Source of the DNA: JAUWKC01 sp035529895 | Lineage (GTDB): Bacteria > Planctomycetota > Phycisphaerae > Sedimentisphaerales > Anaerobacaceae | Assembly: GCA_035529895.1 (NCBI GenBank) | Contig: DATKVV010000058.1 | Location: 1 to 64,000 of the forward strand | Direction of reading: 5' to 3' | Length of the DNA: 64,000 nucleotides | Shown here: positions 17,591-26,252 of the stretch, one piece after another | Layout: every line of letters begins with the position of its first letter | Numbering within the stretch: the first letter of the stretch is position 1 | The notes under the pieces: generated by a model | Database searches by the model: none | The model's input: only the letters and a program-made list of their open reading frames with translations | What the model was told of the DNA's origin: nothing | Made by a program: the position numbers and the translations under genes

Positions 17591-18241
17591 ATGTTTCGCA
17601 CAGTATCTATCATTGTTTTTCTGGCTACCATCGCAGCAATAGCTTTGCACGATGTGGCTTCGCGGCTGCGTTTGCCGGCAGGGCGGCGGCGTCCGGTCAA
17701 CATTTTGAAAGGGCTGGTTTATCTGCTGACGCTGCTGTTTCTGGAGCAGCGGCTGACTCTGCTGGGCAGGCTGAAGAAGCTCGTATATCTGCTGGCGCTG
17801 CTTTGCTTTGTGGTTTTGGCGATAACGGGCTTCTATCCGGTACTGATTTTGGGAAAGCACATTTCCGGTTATTTGCTGATGATACACGTTACCGCCGGCG
17901 GGGTCTTCGCGGCGTGTCTTGTCATTTTGGCCCTGACGTGGGCGCACAGCCACCGCTTCAACGAAACTGACTGGCCCTGGCTGGCAAGCCTTGTTCGACG
18001 AGAGTTGCAGAAGCACAGATTGATTCCGGAAAGCTCCGAGCTTTTACGCAAGGTGTGTTTCTGGCTGCTTGTTATCGCGGCACTGCCCTTGATGTTATCC
18101 GTTGTGTTGAGCATGTTTCCGCTTTTTGACACGGCATGGCAGCATCTTCTGGCCGATACCCATCGCTACAGCACATTGGCGTTCGCAGTAGTTGCAATCA
18201 TTCATACTTACCTGATGATTGGAACTGCGACAAGTAGATAG
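17591..18241 (+). CDS. Membrane cytochrome b-like protein, partner of the multihaem cytochrome
   Basis: This 216-residue protein has about five hydrophobic segments. Histidines lie in helix positions suited to haem b ligation: GKHISGYLLMIHVTAGG in one region, WAHSHRF, and DTHRYSTLAFAVVAIIHTYL near the end. This pattern resembles cytochrome b561 or the b subunits of formate dehydrogenase and thiosulfate reductase, but overall identity is too weak to name it. It lies 5 bp after the seven-haem cytochrome gene, which supports a quinone-cytochrome c electron-transfer pair. A hairpin follows the stop. Confidence 0.6.
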   Translation: MFRTVSIIVFLATIAAIALHDVASRLRLPAGRRRPVNILKGLVYLLTLLFLEQRLTLLGRLKKLVYLLALLCFVVLAITGFYPVLILGKHISGYLLMIHVTAGGVFAACLVILALTWAHSHRFNETDWPWLASLVRRELQKHRLIPESSELLRKVCFWLLVIAALPLMLSVVLSMFPLFDTAWQHLLADTHRYSTLAFAVVAIIHTYLMIGTATSR

Positions 18242-18244
18242 CGG

Positions 18245-18270
18245 CAAGGCAAAACTGCCTTGTGCCTTTA
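18245..18270 (+). terminator. Possible terminator after the cytochrome pair
   Basis: CAAGGCA (18245-18251) and TGCCTTG (18256-18262) form a perfect 7-bp stem with a 4-nt loop. The downstream T run is short (CCTTTATAAT), so termination may be weak. Confidence 0.35.
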
Positions 18271-18341
18271 TAATGGATTGGCAGGTTGTCCGGCTGATAG
18301 CCGGGTGAAACTTAATCACTTTTTGGTTAGGAGAGAAGATT

Positions 18342-19706
18342 ATGAGTAATGGAATACTGCCAAGTTACTTAAGTATGGCCAAGCCCAATCCGCCGGGGAA
18401 CCGGGCGCCCTGGTACAAGAATACCGCCCCCACTTATGCAGGCATCTTCCTGTGGGTGGTCTTCTATATGAAGATTGCCGACGGGACGCTGCCTCAGGCC
18501 GGATTGGGACTGACCCTGTTGGGCCTGGTGGTCGCGGCCCTAATCTGTCACTACCTTTTTTATCTCGTGCCCGGACTGTATGGCATGAAGACGGGGTATC
18601 CGCTCTATGTGGTCGGCTCCTCCACCTACGGCGCTACGGGCGGCTTCCTTATGCCGGGCCTGCTTATGGGAGTGCTTCAGTTCGGGTGGGTGGCGGTGAA
18701 TATCGCCGTGTCCACAAGTTTTATTCTTCAGGCCGTGGGGGCGGATGCTTCGCCCGGCAAACCCGCTTTCGTCGTTGTTGCGATTCTCTGGGGCCTTGCC
18801 GCTGCGTTTGTCGGTGTCAAGGGCATTCAGTACGTCGCAAAGGTAGCCACGTTTTTACCCATCGTGCCGCTGATAATGATACTGGTAGTTTTCTTCACAA
18901 ACGTCGGCAGTGCCGGTAACTTCAAGGCGCCAGAGGGTGCGAATCCTTTGATGGGGTTTCTGACAATCATAGCAATTGTTGTCGGCTTCTTTGCCACGGC
19001 TGGCGCCGCGGGCGTCGATTTCGGAATGGGCAGCCGGGACAAGAAGGACGTCCAGATGGGGGGCCTCGTTGGCATTGCCCTGGCCATCATTATCGCCGGC
19101 GGTCTGCCCCTGATTGCCATTGCCGGCGCACACGGCGCCAATCCCGATATGGAAAGCTTTGATTTTGACGCGGTCATCAGCCAGCAGGGTGGATTCCTGG
19201 CCAGGTCGATGTTCATTCTTTTTGCCATAGCGAGCTTCGCTCCGATTTGTTTCAGCTCCTTTATCGCCGCCAACAGCATCGGCACCATGTTCCCCAAGGC
19301 AAACAAAATGGGCATGGTCCTTATAGGGGCGATCGTAGCCATTGTGCTGGCAGTCACCGGCGTAGCTCTGAATTTGGTCGGGGTCTTCCAAATCATCGGG
19401 GCATCCTTCGGGCCCGTCTGCGGGTCTATGGCGGCTGATTATCTTTTGAGCGGCCGAAGGTGGTGCGGCCCCCGCAAGGGAATAAACTGGGCCGGTTACA
19501 TCGCCTGGGCGGTCGGATTCGTGGTTGCCATTCTGCCGATGGTTGCCAAGGACAAGTTCGGCTTTATTACTCCTGCTCCGGTAATTGCCTTTGTGATTGG
19601 CTTTGTGCTGTATGCGGTGCTGGCCAAAGCAGGACTTGAACCCGCAGTGGTCGCTTTGGGTGCGTATAGGGGCGGATTAACATTGCGGCCTGAAATAGAG
19701 CCATAG
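18342..19706 (+). CDS. NCS1/CodB-like nucleobase permease
   Basis: This 454-residue protein has about 12 hydrophobic segments and no signal peptide. The N-terminal NRAPWYKNTAPTYAGIFLW and the later GVLQFGWVAVN resemble the purine-cytosine permease (NCS1) family, which imports cytosine, purines, allantoin or thiamine-related compounds with sodium or protons. AGGAGAGA precedes ATG 18342. The gene stands between a redox pair and a metal-efflux operon, with no nucleobase catabolic gene near it, so the substrate cannot be inferred from context. Confidence 0.65.
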   Translation: MSNGILPSYLSMAKPNPPGNRAPWYKNTAPTYAGIFLWVVFYMKIADGTLPQAGLGLTLLGLVVAALICHYLFYLVPGLYGMKTGYPLYVVGSSTYGATGGFLMPGLLMGVLQFGWVAVNIAVSTSFILQAVGADASPGKPAFVVVAILWGLAAAFVGVKGIQYVAKVATFLPIVPLIMILVVFFTNVGSAGNFKAPEGANPLMGFLTIIAIVVGFFATAGAAGVDFGMGSRDKKDVQMGGLVGIALAIIIAGGLPLIAIAGAHGANPDMESFDFDAVISQQGGFLARSMFILFAIASFAPICFSSFIAANSIGTMFPKANKMGMVLIGAIVAIVLAVTGVALNLVGVFQIIGASFGPVCGSMAADYLLSGRRWCGPRKGINWAGYIAWAVGFVVAILPMVAKDKFGFITPAPVIAFVIGFVLYAVLAKAGLEPAVVALGAYRGGLTLRPEIEP

Positions 19707-19904
19707 CTGGTTTGGTGCGTTGTATCCCCGGGTCTTTTGGGTAGGTGAGAGGGTCCGCGCGGGCGCCGAGACAGTGCAGGCAGCGAGACGCTGCAGGTTG
19801 GCGGTAATAAAGCCTGCGGGCGGTAGGATATGGCAGTGAGATGCTCATTTCGTTTGCCGGTCCGGGATTCCGGCGTTGGCACGCACAAATAATAACAAAA
19901 CCTA

Positions 19905-19933
19905 TTGACAAAACATTCAGAAGGAGGTATTAA
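19905..19933 (+). promoter_or_regulatory. Candidate promoter of the CusB/CusA region
   Basis: A consensus TTGACA (19905-19910) is followed after 17 nt by TATTAA (19928-19933). Transcription would start near 19940 and give a leader of about 44 nt to ATG 19984. The spacer contains AAGGAGGT. That looks like a ribosome site for a 9-codon frame at 19935-19964 but would not be transcribed from this promoter. Confidence 0.5.
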
Positions 19934-19983
19934 GGTGAACAGAAAACCTATGGGAATAGTATAATTACCCAATGGGGGCTGTA

Positions 19984-21483
19984 ATGGAAACACCTTGTGC
20001 TAAATCACGTGTGCGGGGCGGAAGGACCAGAATCATTCTATTAGTGGTCCTTGCTTTTGTTGTCGGTTATGCAGTACGGGGCTTTTTGAGCAAACCGGAG
20101 CCTGTCAGGCAGATTGGTAACACGCATCAAGCAGCATCCGAGCAGCAGGCGGGCCAGCAGTGGTGGACCTGCTCCATGCACCCTCAGATTCGCCAGCCAA
20201 AGCCGGGCAAATGCCCGATTTGCTTTATGGATTTGGTCCCTGTTTCTTCGGGCGGCGCCGACATCGGCGAAAGGGAGATTTCCTTCTCGCCGGCGGCGGT
20301 TAAGCTGATGGAGATTGAGACTACGCCGGTTGAGAGGAAGCTGGTCACGGCCGAAATCCGAATGGTCGGAAAAATCGATTATGATGAGACACGAGTCAAA
20401 AATATCACTGCCTGGGTCCCCGGCAGGATAGACCGGCTCTATGTGGATTTTACCGGCATCAAAGTCAGCAAGGGGGACCACATGGTTTATCTATACAGCC
20501 CGCAGTTGCTGAGCGCTCAGGCGGAACTGCTGCAGGCTGCCAAGGCGGCGGAGAATGTGGGGGGCGGTTCGGAGCTTATCAACAAATCGATAATCGCGAC
20601 GCTCGAAGCAGTCAGAGAGAAGCTGCGGCTGCTCGGATTGACGCAGGAGCAGATTGCCCAGATTGAGAAAACAGGTAAGCCCGTTGACCACCTGACTATC
20701 TACGCCCCGATTGGGGGCATCGTCATACACAAAAACGCCACGGAAGGTATGTACGTCGAAACGGGTACGCAGATTTATACGATTGCGGACCTGTCACAGC
20801 TTTGGGTCAAGCTGGACGCGTACGAGTCGGATATGATGTGGGTCCGGTATGGGCAGGAAGTCGAATTCGAGACGGAAGCCTTCCCGGGAGAAATCTTCAA
20901 AGGCAGAATAAGCTTTATTGACCCTGTATTGGATGCCAAGACCAGAACGGTAAAACTGCGGGTAAACGTTGACAACGCCGAGGGTAAACTCAAGCCGGAG
21001 ATGTTCGTGCGGGCGGTGGTCCGCGCAAAGGTGGCCCAGGCCGGGCAGGTTATGGATGCGGCGATGGCGGGAAAGTGGATTTGCCCGATGCACCCCGACA
21101 TTGTCAAGGATGCTGCGGGTACATGTGATATCTGCGGCATGGACCTGGTGACTACCGAGTCGCTCGGCTATGTAAAGGTTGATGCCGGACGTGAGGCGCC
21201 GCTGGTTATCCCCGCATCGGCCCCTTTGATTACGGGGAAGCGCGCCGTTGTTTACGTTCAGGCGCCCGGGGCTGAAAAACCGACTTACGAGGGCAGGGAA
21301 ATAGTGCTCGGTCCCCGGGCGGGCGATTATTACGTCGTGAATTCAGGGCTGGCTGAAGGCGAAATCATCGTAACGAAAGGAAACTTCAAAATTGATTCGG
21401 CCATGCAGATACAGGCCAAGCCAAGTATGATGAATCCTGAGGGCGAGAAGATGCCTGCCGGTCATGAAGGACATAAAATGTGA
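19984..21483 (+). CDS. cusB: CusB-like heavy-metal RND periplasmic adaptor with two metal-binding domains
   Basis: This 499-residue membrane-fusion protein has an N-terminal membrane anchor (IILLVVLAFVVGYAV). It carries two heavy-metal-binding domains with paired Cys and Met-His: CSMHPQ...GKCPICFMDL (about residues 59-85) and CPMHPD...GTCDICGMDL (about 364-390). Between them are the barrel-sandwich, hairpin and beta-barrel segments typical of CusB/CzcB. The end is rich in His and Met (PAGHEGHKM), as expected for copper or silver. ATG 19984 is preferred over ATG 19972 because GGGGG lies just upstream. It should link the CusA-like pump to an outer-membrane channel, which is not encoded in this window. 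The second metal domain in the middle is unusual and may deliver metal during transport. Confidence 0.85.
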   Translation: METPCAKSRVRGGRTRIILLVVLAFVVGYAVRGFLSKPEPVRQIGNTHQAASEQQAGQQWWTCSMHPQIRQPKPGKCPICFMDLVPVSSGGADIGEREISFSPAAVKLMEIETTPVERKLVTAEIRMVGKIDYDETRVKNITAWVPGRIDRLYVDFTGIKVSKGDHMVYLYSPQLLSAQAELLQAAKAAENVGGGSELINKSIIATLEAVREKLRLLGLTQEQIAQIEKTGKPVDHLTIYAPIGGIVIHKNATEGMYVETGTQIYTIADLSQLWVKLDAYESDMMWVRYGQEVEFETEAFPGEIFKGRISFIDPVLDAKTRTVKLRVNVDNAEGKLKPEMFVRAVVRAKVAQAGQVMDAAMAGKWICPMHPDIVKDAAGTCDICGMDLVTTESLGYVKVDAGREAPLVIPASAPLITGKRAVVYVQAPGAEKPTYEGREIVLGPRAGDYYVVNSGLAEGEIIVTKGNFKIDSAMQIQAKPSMMNPEGEKMPAGHEGHKM

Positions 21484-21521
21484 AAAGCCTGCAAAACAGG
21501 AAATAAATGAAAGGGTGCGAA

Positions 21522-21827
21522 ATGACAGACGAAAACAAAAAAAATTGGATGATGGTTGAAGCGGTTTTTGTGGTGCTTTTGGGATTGATGATATTTGGCG
21601 GCTGCAAGAAAAAATCCGAGCCGGCCCCGCCGGCCGAAACCGCCAAACAAGCTGCTACTGCAGTAGTCGAGCAGACAACTTGCCCGGTAATGGGCGGGGC
21701 CATAAACAAGGACCTGTTCACAGAGTACAAGGGCAAGAAGGTCTATTTCTGCTGTCCCGCGTGCAAGGGGGAGTTTGAGAAGAATCCCGAAAAGTACGTT
21801 GATAAATTGCCTCAGTTTAAGAGCTGA
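21522..21827 (+). CDS. YHS-domain lipoprotein
   Basis: This 101-residue protein has a short hydrophobic leader ending LMIFGGC, a plausible lipobox, followed by a Pro/Ala-rich linker. A YHS domain follows (TTCPVMGGAIN, then KVYFCCPACKGEFEKNPEKY). YHS domains bind copper or other metals through their cysteines. Its place between the CusB-like adaptor and the CusA-like pump suggests a periplasmic metal chaperone for this system. ATG 21522 has AAAGGG about 7 nt upstream; ATG 21507 is the alternative. Confidence 0.8.
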   Translation: MTDENKKNWMMVEAVFVVLLGLMIFGGCKKKSEPAPPAETAKQAATAVVEQTTCPVMGGAINKDLFTEYKGKKVYFCCPACKGEFEKNPEKYVDKLPQFKS

Positions 21828-21855
21828 AAGTTAGACGGATGATGCGAGCGAAGTA

Positions 21856-24800
21856 ATGGGTGCGCCGAGCAGCCACGGACAATCACTTATCGACAGGGTG
21901 ATACGGTTCTGCCTCGAAAACAAGCTGGTCGTGTGGCTTTTAGTGATATTCTTCGTTGTATGGGGCGTTATTGTTGCTCCGTTCGACTGGGACATTCGAG
22001 GGCTTGTGCGCAGACCTGTGCCGGTCGATGCCATACCGGATATAGGCGAAAACCAGCAGATAGTTTTTACCGAATGGCCGGGCAGGTCCCCTCAGGACGT
22101 GCAGGACCAGATAACGTATCCGCTGACTGTGTCGCTTCTGGGTATTCCGGACGTAAAGACAATTCGCAGCCAGTCCATGTTCGGCTTCTCGTCGATATAC
22201 GTTATTTTTCGGGAGAAGGTTGATTTTGAGGCCGCTCAGAACCGGGTGGTGGCAAAGCTGAACAGCCTGCCCTCGGGCTTGCTGCCGGAGGGGGTACAGC
22301 CCGGACTGGGTCCCTACGCCACCGCCCTGGGACAGGTCTTCTGGTATACCCTTGAAGGGCGCGACTCAGCCGGTAATCCGACAGGGGGCTGGGACCTCGA
22401 CGAGCTGCGGACTATCCAGGATTGGTATGTGCGTTTTTCGCTTATGTCGGCCGAGGGAATCGCGGAGGTCGCTTCGGTGGGGGGGTACACCAAGGAATAT
22501 CAGATTGACGTCAGCCCCGATGCGATGCGGGCGTACAGGGTCGGGCTTGACGAAGTATTCAACGCCGTCAGGATGTCAAACGTTGATGTCGGTGCGAGAA
22601 CAATTGAGATTAACAAGGCTGAGTATGTGATTCGCGGCCTGGGCTTTATCAAGAAAATATCCGATATCGAAACGACGGTCGTCAAGGTAAACGATAATGT
22701 CCCTATTCACATAAAGGACATAGCAACAGTCTCATACGGGCCTGCACTGCGGCGTGGGGCGCTGGACAAAGGCGGGGCCGAAGCGGTGGGGGGCGTGGCG
22801 GTAGTCCGCTACGGGTACAATCCTCTTGAGGCCATCAAAAACGTAAAAGAGAAGATTGAAGAGATAGCGCCGGGACTTCCCAAAAAGACTCTGGCCGACG
22901 GCACTGTATCCCGGGTGACAATCGTGCCCTTCTATGACCGCACGGGGCTGATTTATGAAACGCTCGGCACACTAAACAGCGCGCTTGCCGAGGAAATACT
23001 GGTTACCATAATCGTGGTTATCGTTATGGTCCTGCACCTTAGAAGCTCAATTCTGATTAGCGGGCTGCTTCCTCTGGCGGTGCTGATGTGCTTTATCGCC
23101 ATGAAGATATTCCACGTAGACGCCAACATCGTGGCGCTGTCAGGCATCGCGATTGCCATCGGCACCATGGTGGATATGGGGATAATAATTTGTGAAAATA
23201 TTTTGAGGCGTCTCGACGAGGCAAAGCCCGATGACGACAAGCTGGAGGTCGTTTTCGGAGCCGCCAGCGAGGTCGGCGGCGCCATTTTGACCGCGGTTTC
23301 GACCACGGTCGTCGGTTTTCTGCCGGTCTTTGCCATGACCGGACCGGAGGGAAAGCTCTTCAAGCCGCTGGCTTTGACGAAGACCTTCGCGTTGGTCGCT
23401 TCGATAATAGTTGCTTTAACCATAATTCCGCCTGCCGCTCACATCCTTTTCCCAAGAAGGGCCGCCCTGAAAAAAACGAAGCGCTACGTATTGGCGGGGT
23501 CATTGGTCGTCCTTGCAATCCTCGCGGGCCTCTGGCTCGCCTGGTGGGCAGGCGCCATTATCGGCGTCATCGCAGCTTACCATCTCGTTAAAGAGCGGGC
23601 GCCCCGGAGGGCTCTGGGATGGCTGCCTTTGCTTGCCAATGTTCTGGCGGTCATACTGGTTGGAGTAATCCTTACCCGCCACTGGCTGCCGTTGGGGCCG
23701 GCTAAAGGCCTGGTTCGCAACCTTGTATTCGTGGCGCTGCTTATCGGCGGCCTGCTGCTGTTTTTCAAGATTTTTCAAAGATTTTATACGCAAATCCTGG
23801 GCTGGTGTCTGGCTCATAAAGCCCTGTTCTTATGTATTCCTATGGTAGTGATAATCTTCGGGGCCGTAGTCTGGTTGGGCTTCGGAAAGGTTTTTTCGTT
23901 TGTTCCGCGGCCACTGCGGGCCAACCGCGTATGGTGGGCGATTTCTCACACTTTTCCGGGTCTGGGCAAGGAATTCATGCCTCCTCTGGATGAAGGCTCG
24001 TATCTTTATATGCCCACCACCATGCCTCACGCCTCCATCGGCGAGTGTCTGGACGTGCTGCAGAAGCAGGATATTGCCTTCAGCTCCATCCCCGAGATAG
24101 ATTCTGTTGTGGGCAAAATAGGGCGCGTGGAAAGCGCTCTGGATCCTGCGCCAATATCCATGGTGGAAACGGTTATCAATTATAAGTCGGAATACATTGT
24201 GGACAAGAACGGACATCCGGTCCGGTTCGAGCACGACATCAAGACGGGCGAATTCGTAAGGGACGCGAATGGAAATCTTATCCCTGACGCGCGCGGCCGG
24301 CCTTACAGACAGTGGCGGGACCACATAAAAAGCCCCGACGATATCTGGAACGAAATTGTGACGGCCGGCCAGATTCCCGGGACCACCAGCGCTCCGAAGC
24401 TGCAGCCTATTATGGCCCGGATTGTCATGCTGCAAAGCGGAATGCGTGCGCCGATGGGCGTGAAAATCAAGGGCCCCAGCCTTGATGCGATTGAGAGAGT
24501 GGGACTGGAAATTGAGCGTTTTCTGAAAGAAGTTCCAAGCGTCGAGCCGTCGGCTGTGATAGCCGACCGTATTGTGGGCAAGCCGTACATTGAGATAGAT
24601 ATAGACCGGCAGGCCATAGCCCGATACGGCATCCACATTCGAGATGTTCAGGACGTCATTGAAGTCGCAATAGGGGGACGGCGAATCACAACCACGGTTG
24701 AGGCACGAGAAAGGTACCCTGTAAGGGTCCGGTACATGCGGGAGCTCAGGGACCAGATTGAAACGCTCGGGAGAATACTGGTTCCTGCAGCCGGCGGGGC

Positions 24801-25629
24801 ACAGATACCCCTTATCCAATTGGCGGAAATCCGGTATGTGCGCGGGCCGCAAATGATAAAAAGTGAGGACACGTTTCTTACCGGATACGTGATATTCGAC
24901 AAGAAACCCGGATATGCGGAAGTGGACGTTGTGGAACATTGCCGGCGGTATCTGGAGCAAAAAATCGGCAGCGGTGAATTTGAACTGCCCGCAGGAGTCA
25001 GTTACGCCTTTGCCGGCAGCTACGAAAATCAGATTCGCGCGCAAAAGACCCTTTCCCTGGTTATACCCCTTGCATTGTTTATTATCTTCATGATTCTGTA
25101 CTTCCAGTTTAAGTCTGTCGTGACCAGCCTTCTGGTGTTTTCGGGGATAGTTGTCGCCTGGGCCGGCGGTTTTTTGTTGATATGGCTTTACGCACAGGAT
25201 TGGTTCCTCGATTTCAGCGTGTTCGGCCTGGACATGCGCCAGCTCTTCCAGGTGCATCCTATTAACTTGAGCGTGGCGATATGGGTTGGTTTTTTGGCTC
25301 TGTTCGGCATAGCCTCGGACGACGGCGTTGTAATGTGCACCTATCTGGAGCAGTCGTTCCGCAAGAGAGAGCCTGATAATATCCCGGATGTGCGGAAGGC
25401 CGTTATTGTTGCCGGCAGCCGAAGAATTCGCCCCTGCCTGATGACGACCGCGACGACCATTCTGGCCCTGATTCCGGTCCTTACCTCGACCGGACGGGGC
25501 TCGGATATTATGGTCCCCATGGCCATACCGTCTTTTGGGGGAATGACGATTGAAATACTTACCATGCTTGTCGTGCCCGTACTTTACTGTGCAATGAAGG
25601 AACTAAGACTGAAAACCAAATCCGCGTAA
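21856..25629 (+). CDS. cusA: CusA/CzcA-type heavy-metal RND efflux pump
   Basis: This 1257-residue inner-membrane pump matches the heavy-metal RND family in order: an N-terminal helix, the porter signature PVPVDAIPDIGENQQIVF, TM4 with the proton-relay Asp (IGTMVDMGIIICENI), and the second porter half. The motif RIVMLQSGMRAPMG retains the Met region used for Cu/Ag by E. coli CusA. It is about 200 residues longer than CusA. The extra part lies at about 530-700 and adds hydrophobic segments (for example VLAGSLVVLAILAGLWLAWW). A further added segment lies around the periplasmic loop at about 780-820. Substrate is probably Cu(I)/Ag(I) given the metal-binding adaptor and YHS protein upstream. No outer-membrane factor follows. 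Confidence 0.86.
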   Translation: MGAPSSHGQSLIDRVIRFCLENKLVVWLLVIFFVVWGVIVAPFDWDIRGLVRRPVPVDAIPDIGENQQIVFTEWPGRSPQDVQDQITYPLTVSLLGIPDVKTIRSQSMFGFSSIYVIFREKVDFEAAQNRVVAKLNSLPSGLLPEGVQPGLGPYATALGQVFWYTLEGRDSAGNPTGGWDLDELRTIQDWYVRFSLMSAEGIAEVASVGGYTKEYQIDVSPDAMRAYRVGLDEVFNAVRMSNVDVGARTIEINKAEYVIRGLGFIKKISDIETTVVKVNDNVPIHIKDIATVSYGPALRRGALDKGGAEAVGGVAVVRYGYNPLEAIKNVKEKIEEIAPGLPKKTLADGTVSRVTIVPFYDRTGLIYETLGTLNSALAEEILVTIIVVIVMVLHLRSSILISGLLPLAVLMCFIAMKIFHVDANIVALSGIAIAIGTMVDMGIIICENILRRLDEAKPDDDKLEVVFGAASEVGGAILTAVSTTVVGFLPVFAMTGPEGKLFKPLALTKTFALVASIIVALTIIPPAAHILFPRRAALKKTKRYVLAGSLVVLAILAGLWLAWWAGAIIGVIAAYHLVKERAPRRALGWLPLLANVLAVILVGVILTRHWLPLGPAKGLVRNLVFVALLIGGLLLFFKIFQRFYTQILGWCLAHKALFLCIPMVVIIFGAVVWLGFGKVFSFVPRPLRANRVWWAISHTFPGLGKEFMPPLDEGSYLYMPTTMPHASIGECLDVLQKQDIAFSSIPEIDSVVGKIGRVESALDPAPISMVETVINYKSEYIVDKNGHPVRFEHDIKTGEFVRDANGNLIPDARGRPYRQWRDHIKSPDDIWNEIVTAGQIPGTTSAPKLQPIMARIVMLQSGMRAPMGVKIKGPSLDAIERVGLEIERFLKEVPSVEPSAVIADRIVGKPYIEIDIDRQAIARYGIHIRDVQDVIEVAIGGRRITTTVEARERYPVRVRYMRELRDQIETLGRILVPAAGGAQIPLIQLAEIRYVRGPQMIKSEDTFLTGYVIFDKKPGYAEVDVVEHCRRYLEQKIGSGEFELPAGVSYAFAGSYENQIRAQKTLSLVIPLALFIIFMILYFQFKSVVTSLLVFSGIVVAWAGGFLLIWLYAQDWFLDFSVFGLDMRQLFQVHPINLSVAIWVGFLALFGIASDDGVVMCTYLEQSFRKREPDNIPDVRKAVIVAGSRRIRPCLMTTATTILALIPVLTSTGRGSDIMVPMAIPSFGGMTIEILTMLVVPVLYCAMKELRLKTKSA

Positions 25630-25750
25630 CCGGACTATGGTTGCACTTGACATCAGGCGGGAGGGGTAGTAAAGTTATTTCACTGTGTCGTACGCAGGTC
25701 AAAAATAAATGGGGTTTTGGGGGCATATCAGTCCGGAAAGGAGAGAAGAA

Positions 25751-26233
25751 ATGGCAGAACAAGTCACTAAAAAATTCGCGCTTGCGGCGGTCGCGCCGGC
25801 GGTGGCGATTCTGGCGACGGTAGTTTATTCACACTGCCAGATTCCGTGCGGGATTTACGGCGACCCGGCCCGGTTCGATATGATTGCCGAGAATATCACC
25901 ACCATCGAGAAATCGATGAAGCTGATTACCGAGCTCTCGGCAAAAGAAAAACCGGATATGAACCAGATTGTTCGCTGGGTCCAGAACAAGGAAAAGCACG
26001 CCGATGATACAAGCCATATCATCACGTATTACTTTATGGCCCAGCGCATAAAACCTGTTGACGAGACCGACACTGAAGATTATCAAAAATACGTAAAAAA
26101 GCTAACGCTGCTGCATCAGATGCTTGTTTACACTATGAAGGCCAAGCAGACGACCGACCTGTCGAATGTCGAAAAGCTCAGGGCCTTACTGGCCGAATTC
26201 CGTACCGCCTACTTTGGCGAAAGCGGCCATTGA
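25751..26233 (+). CDS. sodN: Nickel superoxide dismutase with N-terminal signal peptide
   Basis: This 160-residue protein contains the Ni-hook HCQIPCGIYGD, the HCxxPCGxY signature of nickel superoxide dismutase, in which His1, Cys2 and Cys6 of the mature protein bind nickel. A helical-bundle domain of the usual size follows. The hook His is residue 28. The preceding 27 residues have basic residues and then a hydrophobic stretch ending VVYS, which fits a signal-peptidase site (Val -3, Ser -1). Export would both free the His1 amino group and place the enzyme in the periplasm, without the SodX protease used for cytosolic forms; no sodX is seen here. AAAGGAG precedes ATG 25751. korA starts 20 bp after the stop. 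Confidence 0.9.
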   Translation: MAEQVTKKFALAAVAPAVAILATVVYSHCQIPCGIYGDPARFDMIAENITTIEKSMKLITELSAKEKPDMNQIVRWVQNKEKHADDTSHIITYYFMAQRIKPVDETDTEDYQKYVKKLTLLHQMLVYTMKAKQTTDLSNVEKLRALLAEFRTAYFGESGH

Positions 26234-26252
26234 TATTGAGTTTGGGGAGACT

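Noticed and set aside
19935..19964. Nine-codon GTG frame with AAGGAGGT ribosome site, possible leader peptide
   Set aside because: The ribosome site lies within the spacer of a good promoter, so it would not be in the transcript starting near 19940.
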